Assembly (NCBI RefSeq): GCF_000359745.1
Contig: NZ_AQHN01000089.1
Coordinates: forward strand, 524,501-588,500
Direction of reading: 5' to 3'
DNA from: Rhizobium freirei PRF 81
Lineage (GTDB): Bacteria > Pseudomonadota > Alphaproteobacteria > Rhizobiales > Rhizobiaceae
Length of the DNA stretch: 64,000 nucleotides
Position 1 is the stretch's first letter; each line of letters opens with the position of its first letter. The notes beneath the pieces are model-generated. The model did no database searches, was not told the DNA's origin, and was given only the letters and a program-made list of their open reading frames with translations. Below, piece by piece: positions 26,833 through 37,053 of the stretch. A program made the position numbers and the translations under genes.

Positions 26833-27078
26833 TCAAATGCCGTCATGCGCGCTTGCTGGCCGCTGCGCCGCGAACGCCTCTTTCCCCTTTCCGGCCCATA
26901 GCTGCCGCGCCCGTTCGCCATCCTCGCTTTTAAGCTTGTCAGCCATCCAGAGCATCACGCCGTAGATCACGGCCCGGTCGTCACCGGTCAGGTCCACGAT
27001 CCTGGCTTTGGCGACGAGGCCGCCAAGTTCGATCAGGTGCCGGGTGCGCTTGCGGCGCTCGACCTGCCATGTCCGCAT
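26833..27078 (-). CDS. TraD-like conjugal transfer accessory protein
   Basis: From the ATG at 27078 this 81-residue protein reads VERRKRTRHLIELGGLVAKA, DLTGDDRAVIYGVMLWMADK and LWAGKGKEAF, which I recognise as the small TraD family found beside TraC and TraA in rhizobial and other alphaproteobacterial transfer regions. It likely assists the relaxosome. It follows the TraC-like gene with a near overlap. A longer start at 27156 is possible but overlaps traC. Confidence 0.75.
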   Translation of the reverse strand: MRTWQVERRKRTRHLIELGGLVAKARIVDLTGDDRAVIYGVMLWMADKLKSEDGERARQLWAGKGKEAFAAQRPASAHDGI

Positions 27079-27079
27079 G

Positions 27080-27409
27080 TCATTGCGCGCCCGTGCCGCC
27101 TGATGCCGGTTGCGCGCTGACCCGTTGCGTCGGATTGCGGCTATCGTCGCGATCATTTGCCCGAGCAGATCGCTGCGTCCGCCCTTGAAAGAACGCCGCG
27201 CCGCGCTTTGCCCACGCCTCCCTCTTGCCGGCGTCCTTCGTCTCGGCGATGGCGACGAGCGCGCCCGCCAGTTCGTCGGCGCTGAGATCGTCGGCTCCCG
27301 TAGCGATGACCAGTTCGCCGAGTTGCTGCACCTTGCGCGTCTTCAGGTCTTTGGCCTTGTCCTCAAGCGCTTTCAGTTCGGCGTCAAAGTCTCGCGGTTT
27401 ACGCATCAT
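27080..27409 (-). CDS. TraC-like conjugal transfer protein
   Basis: From the ATG at 27409 (GAGGAC upstream) it is 109 residues. An N-terminal coiled-coil-like stretch (RDFDAELKALEDKAKDLKTR, about 5-24) and the following LGELVIATGADDLSADELAG match the TraC family of small oriT-associated proteins encoded divergently from TraA. The spacing to the divergent relaxase gene is about 170 bases, where an oriT would be expected; no certain nic site was identified. Confidence 0.72.
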   Translation of the reverse strand: MMRKPRDFDAELKALEDKAKDLKTRKVQQLGELVIATGADDLSADELAGALVAIAETKDAGKREAWAKRGAAFFQGRTQRSARANDRDDSRNPTQRVSAQPASGGTGAQ

Positions 27410-27578
27410 GTCCTCTATCGTTGTGTCGATGGAGAAAGCGTAGTGGAGCGATGCGCCAAATGCAGTAATGTCACCGGGACGGTCTGGCACCGCGCGAGCA
27501 GTCCCGAGAATTTCATTTTGAGGGCGCGCTTATACGTCGTTCCGACGTGCGCTTAAGAGCAGTATCTGGTCGGTCGCC

Positions 27579-30532
27579 ATGGCGATCTACCACTTCTCCG
27601 TCCAAGTCATCTCGCGCTCGACTGGCCGTTCCGCTGTCGCTGCCGCCGCCTATCGCTCCGGCTCGCGGCTGGCCGACGAACGCCTTGGGCGCGACCACGA
27701 CTTCACGAACAAGCCCGGCGTCGTCCATTCCGAGGTCATGCTGCCGGAGAACGTGCCGGAGCAATGGTCCGACCGCGAGCGGCTGTGGAACGATGTCGAG
27801 GCGTTCGAAAAGCGGAAGGACGCCCAGCTTTGCCGCGAGGTGGAATTCGCCATCCCGCGCGAGATGTCACAGACGCAGGGCATCGAACTCGCCCGCGACT
27901 TCATGGCCAGCGAGTTTGTCGATCAGGGCATGATCGCCGACCTCAATGTCCATTGGGACGTGGACGCGGACGGCAGCGCGAAGCCCCACGCGCATGTCAT
28001 GCTGACGATGCGCTCGGTGGACGAGAACGGCTTTGGCCAGAAGGTGCGGGAGTGGAACCGCACGGAACTGGTGGAGCGCTGGCGCGAACGCTGGGCCGGG
28101 CATGTCAACGAGCGGTTGGCCGAACTCGATATCGACGCACGGATCGACCATCGCAGCCTTGAGGCGCAGGGCATCGATCTTGAGCCGCAGACCAAGATCG
28201 GCGCGCCCGCGCAGCGCATGGAGGCCGCAGGGCTTGAGGCCGACCGCGCCGAGGATCATCGCCGCATCGCCCGCGAGAATGGCCAGCGGATCATCGCCGA
28301 TCCGTCCGTCGTGCTCGACGCGATCACTCACAGCCAAGCGACGTTTACGACGCGCGATCTGGCGAAGTTCGTCCACCGCCACAGCGACGGGCTGGATCAG
28401 TTCAATGAAGTGATGAGCGCGGTCAAATCCTCGCCCGATCTGGTCGAACTCGGTCAGGACGGACGCGGCCAGGATCGCTTCACCTGACGCGAGATGATCG
28501 CGGTCGAGCAGCGCCTGAGCCACGCCGCGCGGATGATGGCCGAGCGCGACTTGCACCGGGTATCGGACAGCGACCGGGACCGCGCTTTAGCCCGTGCGGC
28601 GGGTCGCGGCCTGGTCCTCTCCGGCGAGCAGGCCGATGCGTTCCGTCATGCCACCGATGGACGCGATCTGGGCGTGGTCATCGGCTATGCCGGTACGGGG
28701 AAAAGCGCCATGCTCGGCGTCGCGCGCGAGGCTTGGGAGGAAGCCGGTTACGCCGTGCGCGGCGCGGCCCTTTCGGGCATCGCCGCCGAGGGACTGGAGA
28801 ACGGTTCCGGTATCGCGTCACGCACTATCGCCAGCATGGAACATGGCTGGCAACAGGGCTGCGACCTGCTCACCACGCGCGATGTTCTGGTGATCGAAGA
28901 GGCGGGCATGGTTGGCACGCGGCAGTTGGAGCGCGTGCTGTCCCACGCAGCGGATGTCGGCGCAAAGGTGGTGCTGGTCGGCGATCCCCAGCAGCTGCAA
29001 TCCATCGAAGCCGGCGCGGCCTTCCGCTCGATCCATGAACGTCACGGCGGCGTCGAAATCGCCGCCGTCCGCCGCCAGCATGAGGACTGGCAGCGTGACG
29101 CCACGCGCGATCTGGCGACGGGCCGAACCGGCGCTGCGATCATGCCTATGACGCCCATGACATGGTGCACGCCGCCGAGACGCGCGAGCAGGCGCGCGGC
29201 GAACTGATCGACCGCTGGGACCGCGACCGGCAAGCGAAGCCGGACGCCTCCCGCATCATCCTCACCCACACCAATGACGAGGTGCGCGAACTCAATGAGG
29301 CGGCGCGCGGACGGATGCGGGAGGCCGGCGATCTTGGCGCGGACGTGCTTGTCACCGCCGAACGCGGCGCGCGCGACTTTGCCAGCGGCGACCGCGTGAT
29401 GTTCCTGCAAAACGAGCGCGGCCTTGGCGTGAAGAACGGCACGCTCGGCACCATCGAGCAGGTCAGCCCGCAAAGCATGTCGGTGCGCACCGACGACGGG
29501 CGCAACGTCGCGTTCGACCTCAAGGATTATAACCGCATCGACCACGGCTATGCCGCCACCATCCACAAGGCGCAGGGGATGACGGTGGACCGCGCCCATG
29601 TGCTGGCGACGCCGGGCATGGACGCCCATGGCAGCTATGTCGCCCTGTCACGGCATCGCGACGGTATGGACCTGCATTATGGCCGTGACGACTTCGCCGA
29701 CGAGAACCGGCTTGTCCGCACGCTTGGCCGCGACCGCGCCAAGGACATGACCACCGATTACGAACCCGCCCGCGCCTATGCAGAGCGGCGTGGCATCACT
29801 TTCCGCGAGCGTATCGAGCTCGTTGTCGAGATCGTCAGGCAAGTGCCCGAGAAGGTGCGCGGCATGTTCGACGGCTTGCGCCTGCCTGTCGATGGCGGAC
29901 AGGGGCCGGAACGGGAAACCCCGGAAAGGAAGGTGGCGCAAAGGGACGTACCGGCGGACCCCGAAGCCGTGGCGCGCAAGGCGAGAACCGATGCGCTCAT
30001 TCGTCATGCCCGCGCCGTGGACGCGATCGCCACCACCCCGAGCCCCGATGGCATGATTGCCCCGGCGCAGACGCGCGAATTGAACGACGCCCGCAAAGCC
30101 TTCGAGGCGGTTCGGCCCTACGGCTGGCGCGACGCCGAAGAAGCGTACGCCAAGAACCCCGGACTAGTCAGCGAGGCGGCGCGCGGCCAGATCAACCGCA
30201 CCGTTCGCGCCCTTCAGCTCGAAACCGAACTGCGCACCGATCCCGCCCGCGAGTTGAATCTGCGGGCTGACCGCTTCGTGGAGCGCTGGCAGAAACTCGA
30301 CCGCGACAGCCTGGCGCAATATCAGGGCGGCAACTACAACGGCTATCACGCCTCCCGCCGCGCCATGGGCGACATGGCGCGCAGCCTCGAACGCGATCCC
30401 CAGCTTGAATCGATCCTCGCGAACCGCAAACGCGAACTCGGCATCTCGTTCGACTCGGGCCGCAGTCTTGGGCGGGAATTGGCCTCCAGCCACGGCATCG
30501 ACTACTCGCTCGGCCGAGGGCTGGGCCTGTAG
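27579..30532 (+). pseudogene. traA: TraA-type relaxase/helicase, disrupted
   Basis: Together the pieces encode a MobQ/TraA relaxase of about 980 residues. The N-terminal MobA/MobL domain starts MAIYHFSVQVISRSTGRSAV and has the metal motif around PHAHVML (near 137). The RecD-like helicase has Walker A GYAGTGKSA near 370. A TGA at 28485-28487 interrupts the frame between DRFT and REMIAVEQRL with homology continuing in the same frame. A one-base loss near 29140 then shifts the frame before DHAYDAHDMVHAAE. The second helicase part and C-terminus (to 30532) are intact. A full-length protein cannot be made by ordinary translation. Confidence 0.85.
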
Positions 30533-30660
30533 ACCATCCGATTTCTTACCTTTGCAACGCCACGCTACGCCGGTGCTTTGAACCCTCTTGCGCGCGCGCA
30601 AACGCCTGTCCTGTCTGGCTCATCCGCATCCAGAAGCAGCCAGCAGGAGGCAGCGCGACC

Positions 30661-30879
30661 ATGCGCCAACCAGACCGTATCATCCGCCTCGATACCGTCC
30701 GCGACCGGACGGGTCTTTCCCGATCCACCATCTACCGCAAGATCGCCGAGGGCACGTTCCCGGCCCAGCTGAAGATCAGCACCAACGGCGCGGGGTGGCG
30801 GGAATCCGACATCGACCGATGGGTCGCCGATCCGGTCAGGTGGCGTCCGAGGAACGAGTTCAACTTCGATGACCTCTGA
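30661..30879 (+). CDS. AlpA-family excisionase-like regulator
   Basis: This 72-residue protein is an AlpA/MerR-like winged helix: IIRLDTVRDRTGLSRSTIYR (residues 7-26), then KIAEGTFPAQLKIS and WRESDIDRWVAD. Such proteins activate integrase or excision genes in integrative elements. It lies in the element between the relaxase and the HicAB pair, and overlaps the following small gene by 11 bases. Confidence 0.88.
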   Translation: MRQPDRIIRLDTVRDRTGLSRSTIYRKIAEGTFPAQLKISTNGAGWRESDIDRWVADPVRWRPRNEFNFDDL

Positions 30880-31111
30880 TCGCGCCGCGCGTCGTTCCCG
30901 GCGCATCCGGCCGCCGACCGCATCGGAGCAGATTGAGCAACTGTTGGGCTATCCGTGGCCCTTTCCCGGCAGGCCGCCCAAGCACGACCTGTCCACCTGG
31001 ACCGTGACCGACGACTGGCCCGATCCCGTTCCGGTCACCGAGGCCGAGATCGAGGTGTTCGAGCAATGGTTCGGCGACCTGTTCGATGAGTTGTTCGGAT
31101 CAAATTCCTGA
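30869..31111 (+). CDS. Small hypothetical protein of the mobile element
   Basis: This 80-residue protein overlaps the AlpA-like gene, which suggests coupled translation. The first 20 residues are basic (TSDRAARRSRRIRPP) and the C-terminal half is strongly acidic and aromatic (EAEIEVFEQWFGDLFDEL). No known family was recognised. The charge split could suit a DNA-binding or DNA-mimic accessory protein, but that is a guess. Confidence 0.55.
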   Translation: MTSDRAARRSRRIRPPTASEQIEQLLGYPWPFPGRPPKHDLSTWTVTDDWPDPVPVTEAEIEVFEQWFGDLFDELFGSNS

Positions 31112-31134
31112 GCGGCCCCATGGAAAGCCAGACT

Positions 31135-31165
31135 TTGACCTTGAAAATGGTACTAATTAATGATA
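31135..31165 (+). promoter_or_regulatory. Possible hicAB promoter
   Basis: TTGACC (31135-31140) is followed after about 17 bases by an AT-rich stretch (TACTAATTAATGATAC, 31151-31166) that stands out from the GC-rich surroundings and lies just ahead of hicA. It could hold the -10 box and the HicB operator. Confidence 0.35.
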
Positions 31166-31176
31166 CTGGAATTCTC

Positions 31177-31431
31177 ATGAAGAAGCGTCACCGGGCCACG
31201 CTCGAATCCATCTTTGCCCGGCCAGTCAGCGGGTCCATCCGCTGGGCGGATATCGAGGCGCTGTTTGGCGCTCTCGGAGCAGAGATCAGCGAGCGGGAGG
31301 GGTCGCGAATAGGCGTCTTCCTGTTTGGCGAAGTGCGCGTCTTCCACCGCCCGCATCCTTCGCCGGATACGGACAAAGGCGCGGTCGCCAGCATTCGCAA
31401 ATGGCTGGACGAACACGGAGTAAGGCCATGA
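31177..31431 (+). CDS. hicA: HicA-type mRNA interferase toxin
   Basis: From the ATG at 31177 it is 84 residues: KKRHRATLESIFARPV, then WADIEALFGALGAEI, and the double-stranded RNA-binding-like end with the catalytic His in EVRVFHRPHPSPDTDKGAV. This is the standard form of the HicA toxin that cleaves mRNA. Its stop overlaps the antitoxin start by four bases (ATGA). In an integrated element the pair probably stabilises inheritance. Confidence 0.88.
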   Translation: MKKRHRATLESIFARPVSGSIRWADIEALFGALGAEISEREGSRIGVFLFGEVRVFHRPHPSPDTDKGAVASIRKWLDEHGVRP

Positions 31432-31760
31432 ACAACGTAATCGACATCAACGGCGAAAAGGCAGTTATCGCCTTTGACCCCGAGATTCAGATGCTGCGCG
31501 GCGAGTTTGTCGGCCTGAATGGCGGTGCCGACTTCTATGCTGAAAGCGTCCACGCCCTGGTCGAGGAAGGCCGAAAGTCACTGGCCGTTTATCTTGAGAT
31601 GTGCCGGGAAAAGGGGATCGAGCCGCGCCGGAAATTCTCCGGCAAGTTCAATGTCCGCCTTGATCCTGACGACCATGCGGCGGCGGTCATTGCGGCTGCG
31701 GCGGCGGGTAAGAGCCTGAATGAATGGATTGTGGGCGCGATCAGGGAAGCCGCTGAATAA
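31428..31760 (+). CDS. hicB: HicB-type antitoxin
   Basis: This 110-residue partner of HicA has an N-terminal degenerate RNase-H-like domain (AVIAFDPEIQMLRGEFVGLN) that binds the toxin. A C-terminal Arc-type ribbon-helix-helix (KFNVRLDPDDHAAAVIAAAA, then SLNEWIVGAIREA) binds the operator. Length and order toxin-then-antitoxin match chromosomal hicAB. It is likely autorepressing through the AT-rich site before hicA. Confidence 0.88.
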   Translation: MNNVIDINGEKAVIAFDPEIQMLRGEFVGLNGGADFYAESVHALVEEGRKSLAVYLEMCREKGIEPRRKFSGKFNVRLDPDDHAAAVIAAAAAGKSLNEWIVGAIREAAE

Positions 31761-31839
31761 CGAGAACGCCGCGCCTCGGGCGCACTCACGCGAGGCCGAG
31801 TCGTTCGGTTCCTGACCTTGCTTGAAAAGGAGACCGAGC

Positions 31840-33633
31840 ATGACCGCTTCCGCTTCCACAGTCCCCTTGCGCGCCGCGCTCTATCTGCGTGTCTCGACTG
31901 CGAGACAGGCTGAGCATGATGTCTCCATTCCCGACCAGAAGCGGCAGGGCGAAGCCTATTGCGTCTCGCGCGGCTATCAGCTTGTCGAGACCTTCGTGGA
32001 GCCGGGTGCATCGGCCATCAACGACCGCCGCCCCGAATTCCAGCGCATGATCGAGGCGGGCACGTCCAAGCCCGCGCCCTTCGATATCGTCGTGGTCCAC
32101 TCGTTCTCGCGTTTCTTCCGCGACCATTTCGAGCTTGAGTTCTACGTCCGCAAGCTGGCGAAGAACGGGGTCAAGCTCGTCTCCATCACGCAGGAAATGG
32201 GCGATGACCCCATGCACTTGATGATGCGCCAGATCATGGCGCTGTTCGACGAGTACCAGTCCAAGGAGAACGCCAAGCACGTCATCCGCGCCTTGAAGGA
32301 GAACGCTCGGCAAGGCTTCTGGAACGGCTCGCTTCCCCCGATCGGCTATCGCGTGGTCGCGGCCGAGCAGCGCGGAGCCAAGACCAAGAAGAAGCTCGAG
32401 ATCGACCCGCTCCACGCTGACACCGTGCGGCTGATCTATCGGCTCGCCCTGGAAGGTGACGGCAAAACCGGCCAGATGGGCGTGAAGAACATCGTTAGCT
32501 ACCTGAACCGCAACCGCATCTTCACCCGCGACGGCGGGCGTTGGGGCATCGGGCAGATTCACCGTATCCTGACCCGCCGCACCTATATGGGCGAGCACGA
32601 GTTCAACAAGCGCAGCAAGTCCAAGGAACTGAAGCCGGTCAGCGAGATCGTGATGGTTCCAGTGCCGCCGATCATCGACCGCGAAACGTTCGACACCGTG
32701 CAGGCGTTGCTCAAGGCGCGGCATCCCAGAGTGACGCCCTCCGCCGTCATCAGCGGCCCGACCCTGCTCACCGGCCTGATTCACTGCGCCAAGTGCGGCG
32801 GAGCCATGACCATCCGCACCGGCAAGGGTGGCCGCTACCGCTACTATGCCTGTTCGATGAAAGCCCGGCAGGGGCCGACCGCCTGCGCGGGCATGGCCGT
32901 GCCGATGGAGAAGCTGGACGATCTGGTCGCCGGCCATCTGGAAAGCCAGCTGCTCCAACCTGAGAGGCTGGAAACGATCCTCGCCAGCGTTCTCGACCGC
33001 AGGCAGGAGCAATCCGACCGTCGCCGTGAGCATATCGCCGAACTGACCAAGCGCTCCACCGAATCGGAATTGCGCCTGAAACGCCTCTACGACGCCATCG
33101 AGGCGGGCGTGGCCGATCTGGACGACCCGGCGCTGAAAGACCGCATCGACGGCCTCAAGGCCATTCGCGATCAGGCCAAAGTCGATGCGGAACGGGCACA
33201 GGCCATGCTCGAAAACTCAGGTGCCAAGGCCGTGACGCCTCAGATGGTCCGGACCCTGGCCAAGACCGCACGCCAGCGCATCCGCCTCGAAGGCGGCGGC
33301 TATCGCCGCGATCATCTGCGCGCGCTCGCCCAGCGCGTCGAAGTTGCAGACGGCGAGGTTCGTATCATGGGATCGAAGTCTCGGCTGCTCCAGACGCTGG
33401 TCGCGGGCGGCGGCGTAAACGCCGTGCCCACACAGGGACTGAAGTGGCGGACAGGGAGGGATTCGAACCCTCGGTACGCTTTCACGTACACACGCGTTCC
33501 AGGCGTGCGCCTTAAACCACTCGGCCACCTGTCCTTTGGCGTTTCGCACCCGGTCAGGAAGCAAATCGTCGGAACGGCCGCGATATATACCGATGAATTT
33601 CCGGCAATCAACCCGAATCTGACAGATTTTTGA
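31840..33633 (+). CDS. Large serine recombinase (integrase) with tRNA-derived tail
   Basis: From the ATG at 31840 (AAAAGGAGA upstream) the frame codes 597 residues. The resolvase domain has catalytic Ser19 in LYLRVSTARQ. A recombinase domain follows (GYRVVAAEQR to VPPIIDRETFDTVQALL), then a zinc ribbon (CAKCGGAM ... YYACS), a coiled coil (about 400-470) and a C-terminal domain. From about residue 536 the frame runs antisense through the tRNA-Ser gene (GRDSNPRYAF ... GVRLKPLGHLS), so the true element-encoded C-terminus ends near 33440 and the rest is created by integration. It is probably the enzyme that inserted this element. Confidence 0.88.
   Translation: MTASASTVPLRAALYLRVSTARQAEHDVSIPDQKRQGEAYCVSRGYQLVETFVEPGASAINDRRPEFQRMIEAGTSKPAPFDIVVVHSFSRFFRDHFELEFYVRKLAKNGVKLVSITQEMGDDPMHLMMRQIMALFDEYQSKENAKHVIRALKENARQGFWNGSLPPIGYRVVAAEQRGAKTKKKLEIDPLHADTVRLIYRLALEGDGKTGQMGVKNIVSYLNRNRIFTRDGGRWGIGQIHRILTRRTYMGEHEFNKRSKSKELKPVSEIVMVPVPPIIDRETFDTVQALLKARHPRVTPSAVISGPTLLTGLIHCAKCGGAMTIRTGKGGRYRYYACSMKARQGPTACAGMAVPMEKLDDLVAGHLESQLLQPERLETILASVLDRRQEQSDRRREHIAELTKRSTESELRLKRLYDAIEAGVADLDDPALKDRIDGLKAIRDQAKVDAERAQAMLENSGAKAVTPQMVRTLAKTARQRIRLEGGGYRRDHLRALAQRVEVADGEVRIMGSKSRLLQTLVAGGGVNAVPTQGLKWRTGRDSNPRYAFTYTRVPGVRLKPLGHLSFGVSHPVRKQIVGTAAIYTDEFPAINPNLTDF
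33445..33534 (-). tRNA. tRNA-Ser (GGA anticodon)
   Basis: On the minus strand the gene starts GGACAGGTGGCCGAGTGG and folds as a class II tRNA: acceptor GGACAGG/CCTGTCC, anticodon stem CACGC/GCGTG with loop CTGGAAC, a long variable arm (GTACGTGAAAGCGTAC), the T-loop GGTTCGAATCC, discriminator G and an encoded CCA (33445-33447). Anticodon GGA reads UCC and UCU. Its 3' end points into the mobile element, a common integration geometry. Confidence 0.95.
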
Positions 33634-33767
33634 CTTGTCGGCGCAAAACTCTGTTTCTCATCCCCATTGCGCTTGTTTCGCACCCAACTTATTTAAGAAA
33701 ATAGATGCGGCGGCGTTGGACGGATCGGCTCTTTTGGGCCGGCTGTAATGAGTATCCGGAGGAAGTC

Positions 33768-34085
33768 ATGCGTTTCCTGTTACGTTTTGCCAGCCTCGTC
33801 GCGCTGGTGGTTGCGGTCATTGCCGGAACCATCGATTCCATCCAGTCTGTTGCTGCCTCTGCCGTGGTGTTGACCCCGATGGGCGATGCCTGGAACGACG
33901 TCAGCCCGTCATCGCTGGCGACGGTTCGCTCGGCGATCTCCTATTATGTTCATCCGCGTTTTTATGACATGGCGATGCAGTGGCTGTTGTTTCAGCCGGC
34001 TTTTGCCGTGTTCCTGATCATCTCGCTGCTGCTGTGGATGGTCGCCTACAAGCGGCCGCCGCTTGCGGGCCGGCTAGGCGCGTGA
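33768..34085 (+). CDS. Small two-helix membrane protein
   Basis: From the ATG at 33768 (CCGGAGGAAG upstream) it is 105 residues. The N-terminal helix (LLRFASLVALVVAVIAGTID) and a C-terminal helix (FQPAFAVFLIISLLLWMVAY) flank a roughly 50-residue, probably periplasmic, loop. It looks like a conserved rhizobial inner-membrane protein of unknown function. It directly follows the tRNA-Ser and element, so it likely belongs to the core chromosome. Confidence 0.7.
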   Translation: MRFLLRFASLVALVVAVIAGTIDSIQSVAASAVVLTPMGDAWNDVSPSSLATVRSAISYYVHPRFYDMAMQWLLFQPAFAVFLIISLLLWMVAYKRPPLAGRLGA

Positions 34086-34312
34086 GTGGCCTGAGACCAC
34101 CCTTTCATCCTGTGCCATTCGGAGGATTTGGCTCCAGACGAAGCGGCATGCCGAATAGGTTTGCTGGAGCGATACCGGGGGTCTAAATACCGGTTGCAGA
34201 CCGACAAATGCCCATCCGATTGGCTGATTAAATTGCAGTTTGAGGCCGAAATTGTTTAAAAAATGGGTCATTTGGACAGGTTTTCACCAGTTCCCACAAA
34301 TCTTTACCAACT

Positions 34313-34335
34313 GAAAAATTTCTCGTGAATTTTTC
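34313..34335. promoter_or_regulatory. AT-rich inverted repeat upstream of the nucleoside transporter
   Basis: GAAAAATT and its exact complement AATTTTTC flank TCTCGTG, 122 bases ahead of the binding-protein gene. It may be an operator or part of the leader. The rest of this 372-base gap is promoter sequence with no gene. Confidence 0.4.
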
Positions 34336-34457
34336 GTGCAGCCATGCAAGGATGCACGCCAGCTTGGCCTCGGGGGAGGTCAGCGGTTCCGCAGACATGC
34401 CCGGTCAACGGGCTTGCGGGAGGACCCAACAAGATAGCAACAACAGGGCTGCGACAC

Positions 34458-35453
34458 ATGAAAAAATCCCTTCTGACCCTTTTTGCCTTGGCTGCCATGT
34501 CGGCGACGGCGCTTGCGGCCGACATCAAGCCGGCAATCGTCTACGGAACCGGTGGCAAGTTCGACAAGTCCTTCAACGAAGCCGCCTATAACGGCGCTGA
34601 AAAGTTCAAGAAGGAAACCGGCATCGCTTACCGCGACTTCGAGCCGACGGGCGACACCCAGGGCGAGCAGGCGCTGCGCAACTTCGCCAGCAAGGGCTTC
34701 AATCCGGTCATCGCCGTCTCGTTCGCCTGGACCTCGGCTCTCCAGAAGGTTGCTGCCGAATATCCGAAGACTGAATTCGTGCTGATCGACGACAGCCTCG
34801 ATCTGCCGAACGTTCGCTCGGTCAAGTTCAAGGAAAATGAAGGCTCCTATCTCGCTGGCGTCATGGCTGCCCTCGCATCGAAGACCGGCAAGGTCGGCTT
34901 CGTCGGCGGCATGGACATCCCGCTGATCCGCAAGTTCGAATGTGGCTACGAGCTGGGTGCACGCGCCGCAAATCCGAAGATCGAAGTCTTCCAGAACATG
35001 ACCGGCACGACCGGTGCCGCCTGGAACGACCCGGTTCGCGGCGGCGAACTCACCAAGAACCAGATCGACCAGGGTGCCGACGTCGTTTACGCAGCTGCCG
35101 GTGCTACCGGTCTCGGCGTGCTGCAGACGGCTGCCGACAACAAGAAGCTGTCGATCGGCGTCGATAGCAACCAGAACTACCTGCATCCGGGTTCCGTTCT
35201 CACCTCCGTCGTCAAGCGTGTCGACCTCGCCGTCTACAACGCCTTCAGCGATGCCAAGAACGGCAAGTTCACGCCCGGCACCCAGGAGCTTGGCCTGAAG
35301 GAAGACGGCGTCGGCGTTGCCATGGATGACAACAACAAGCCGCTCGTCACGCCGGAAATCAAGGCTGCGGTCGACAAGGCAAAGGCTGATATCGTCGCTG
35401 GCACCGTCAAGGTCCACGATTATACGGCCGACAACGCCTGCCCGAAGAGCTGA
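34458..35453 (+). CDS. BMP-family nucleoside ABC transporter binding protein
   Basis: This 331-residue periplasmic protein (signal peptide 1-20, cut after ALA) belongs to the BmpA/PnrA family that binds purine and other nucleosides. VYGTGGKFDKSFNEAAYNGA (about 26-45) and the Gly-rich hinge FVGGMDIPLIRKFECGYELG are diagnostic. No lipobox Cys follows the signal, so it is free in the periplasm. A perfect terminator lies between it and the ATPase gene. The downstream nucleoside-catabolism genes support nucleoside import as its role. Confidence 0.9.
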   Translation: MKKSLLTLFALAAMSATALAADIKPAIVYGTGGKFDKSFNEAAYNGAEKFKKETGIAYRDFEPTGDTQGEQALRNFASKGFNPVIAVSFAWTSALQKVAAEYPKTEFVLIDDSLDLPNVRSVKFKENEGSYLAGVMAALASKTGKVGFVGGMDIPLIRKFECGYELGARAANPKIEVFQNMTGTTGAAWNDPVRGGELTKNQIDQGADVVYAAAGATGLGVLQTAADNKKLSIGVDSNQNYLHPGSVLTSVVKRVDLAVYNAFSDAKNGKFTPGTQELGLKEDGVGVAMDDNNKPLVTPEIKAAVDKAKADIVAGTVKVHDYTADNACPKS

Positions 35454-35462
35454 TAATGAAAC

Positions 35463-35503
35463 AAGGGCGTATGACGAAGCAAACCGTCATACGCCCTTTT
35501 CTT
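35463..35503 (+). terminator. Rho-independent terminator/attenuator after the BMP gene
   Basis: AAGGGCGTATGACG and its exact complement flank an eight-base loop and run into TTTTCTT, 10 bases after the stop at 35453. It should end most transcripts here, leaving the binding protein more abundant than the ATPase and permeases that follow. Confidence 0.85.
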
Positions 35504-35534
35504 ATCCGGAATCCGGTTTCTGGAGCCTCTCATA

Positions 35535-37046
<1,512 letters not shown>

Positions 37047-37053
37047 GGCGTAT

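Noticed and set aside
27410..27578. oriT between the traC-like and relaxase genes
   Set aside because: Position is right but no nic-site consensus could be pointed to with confidence.
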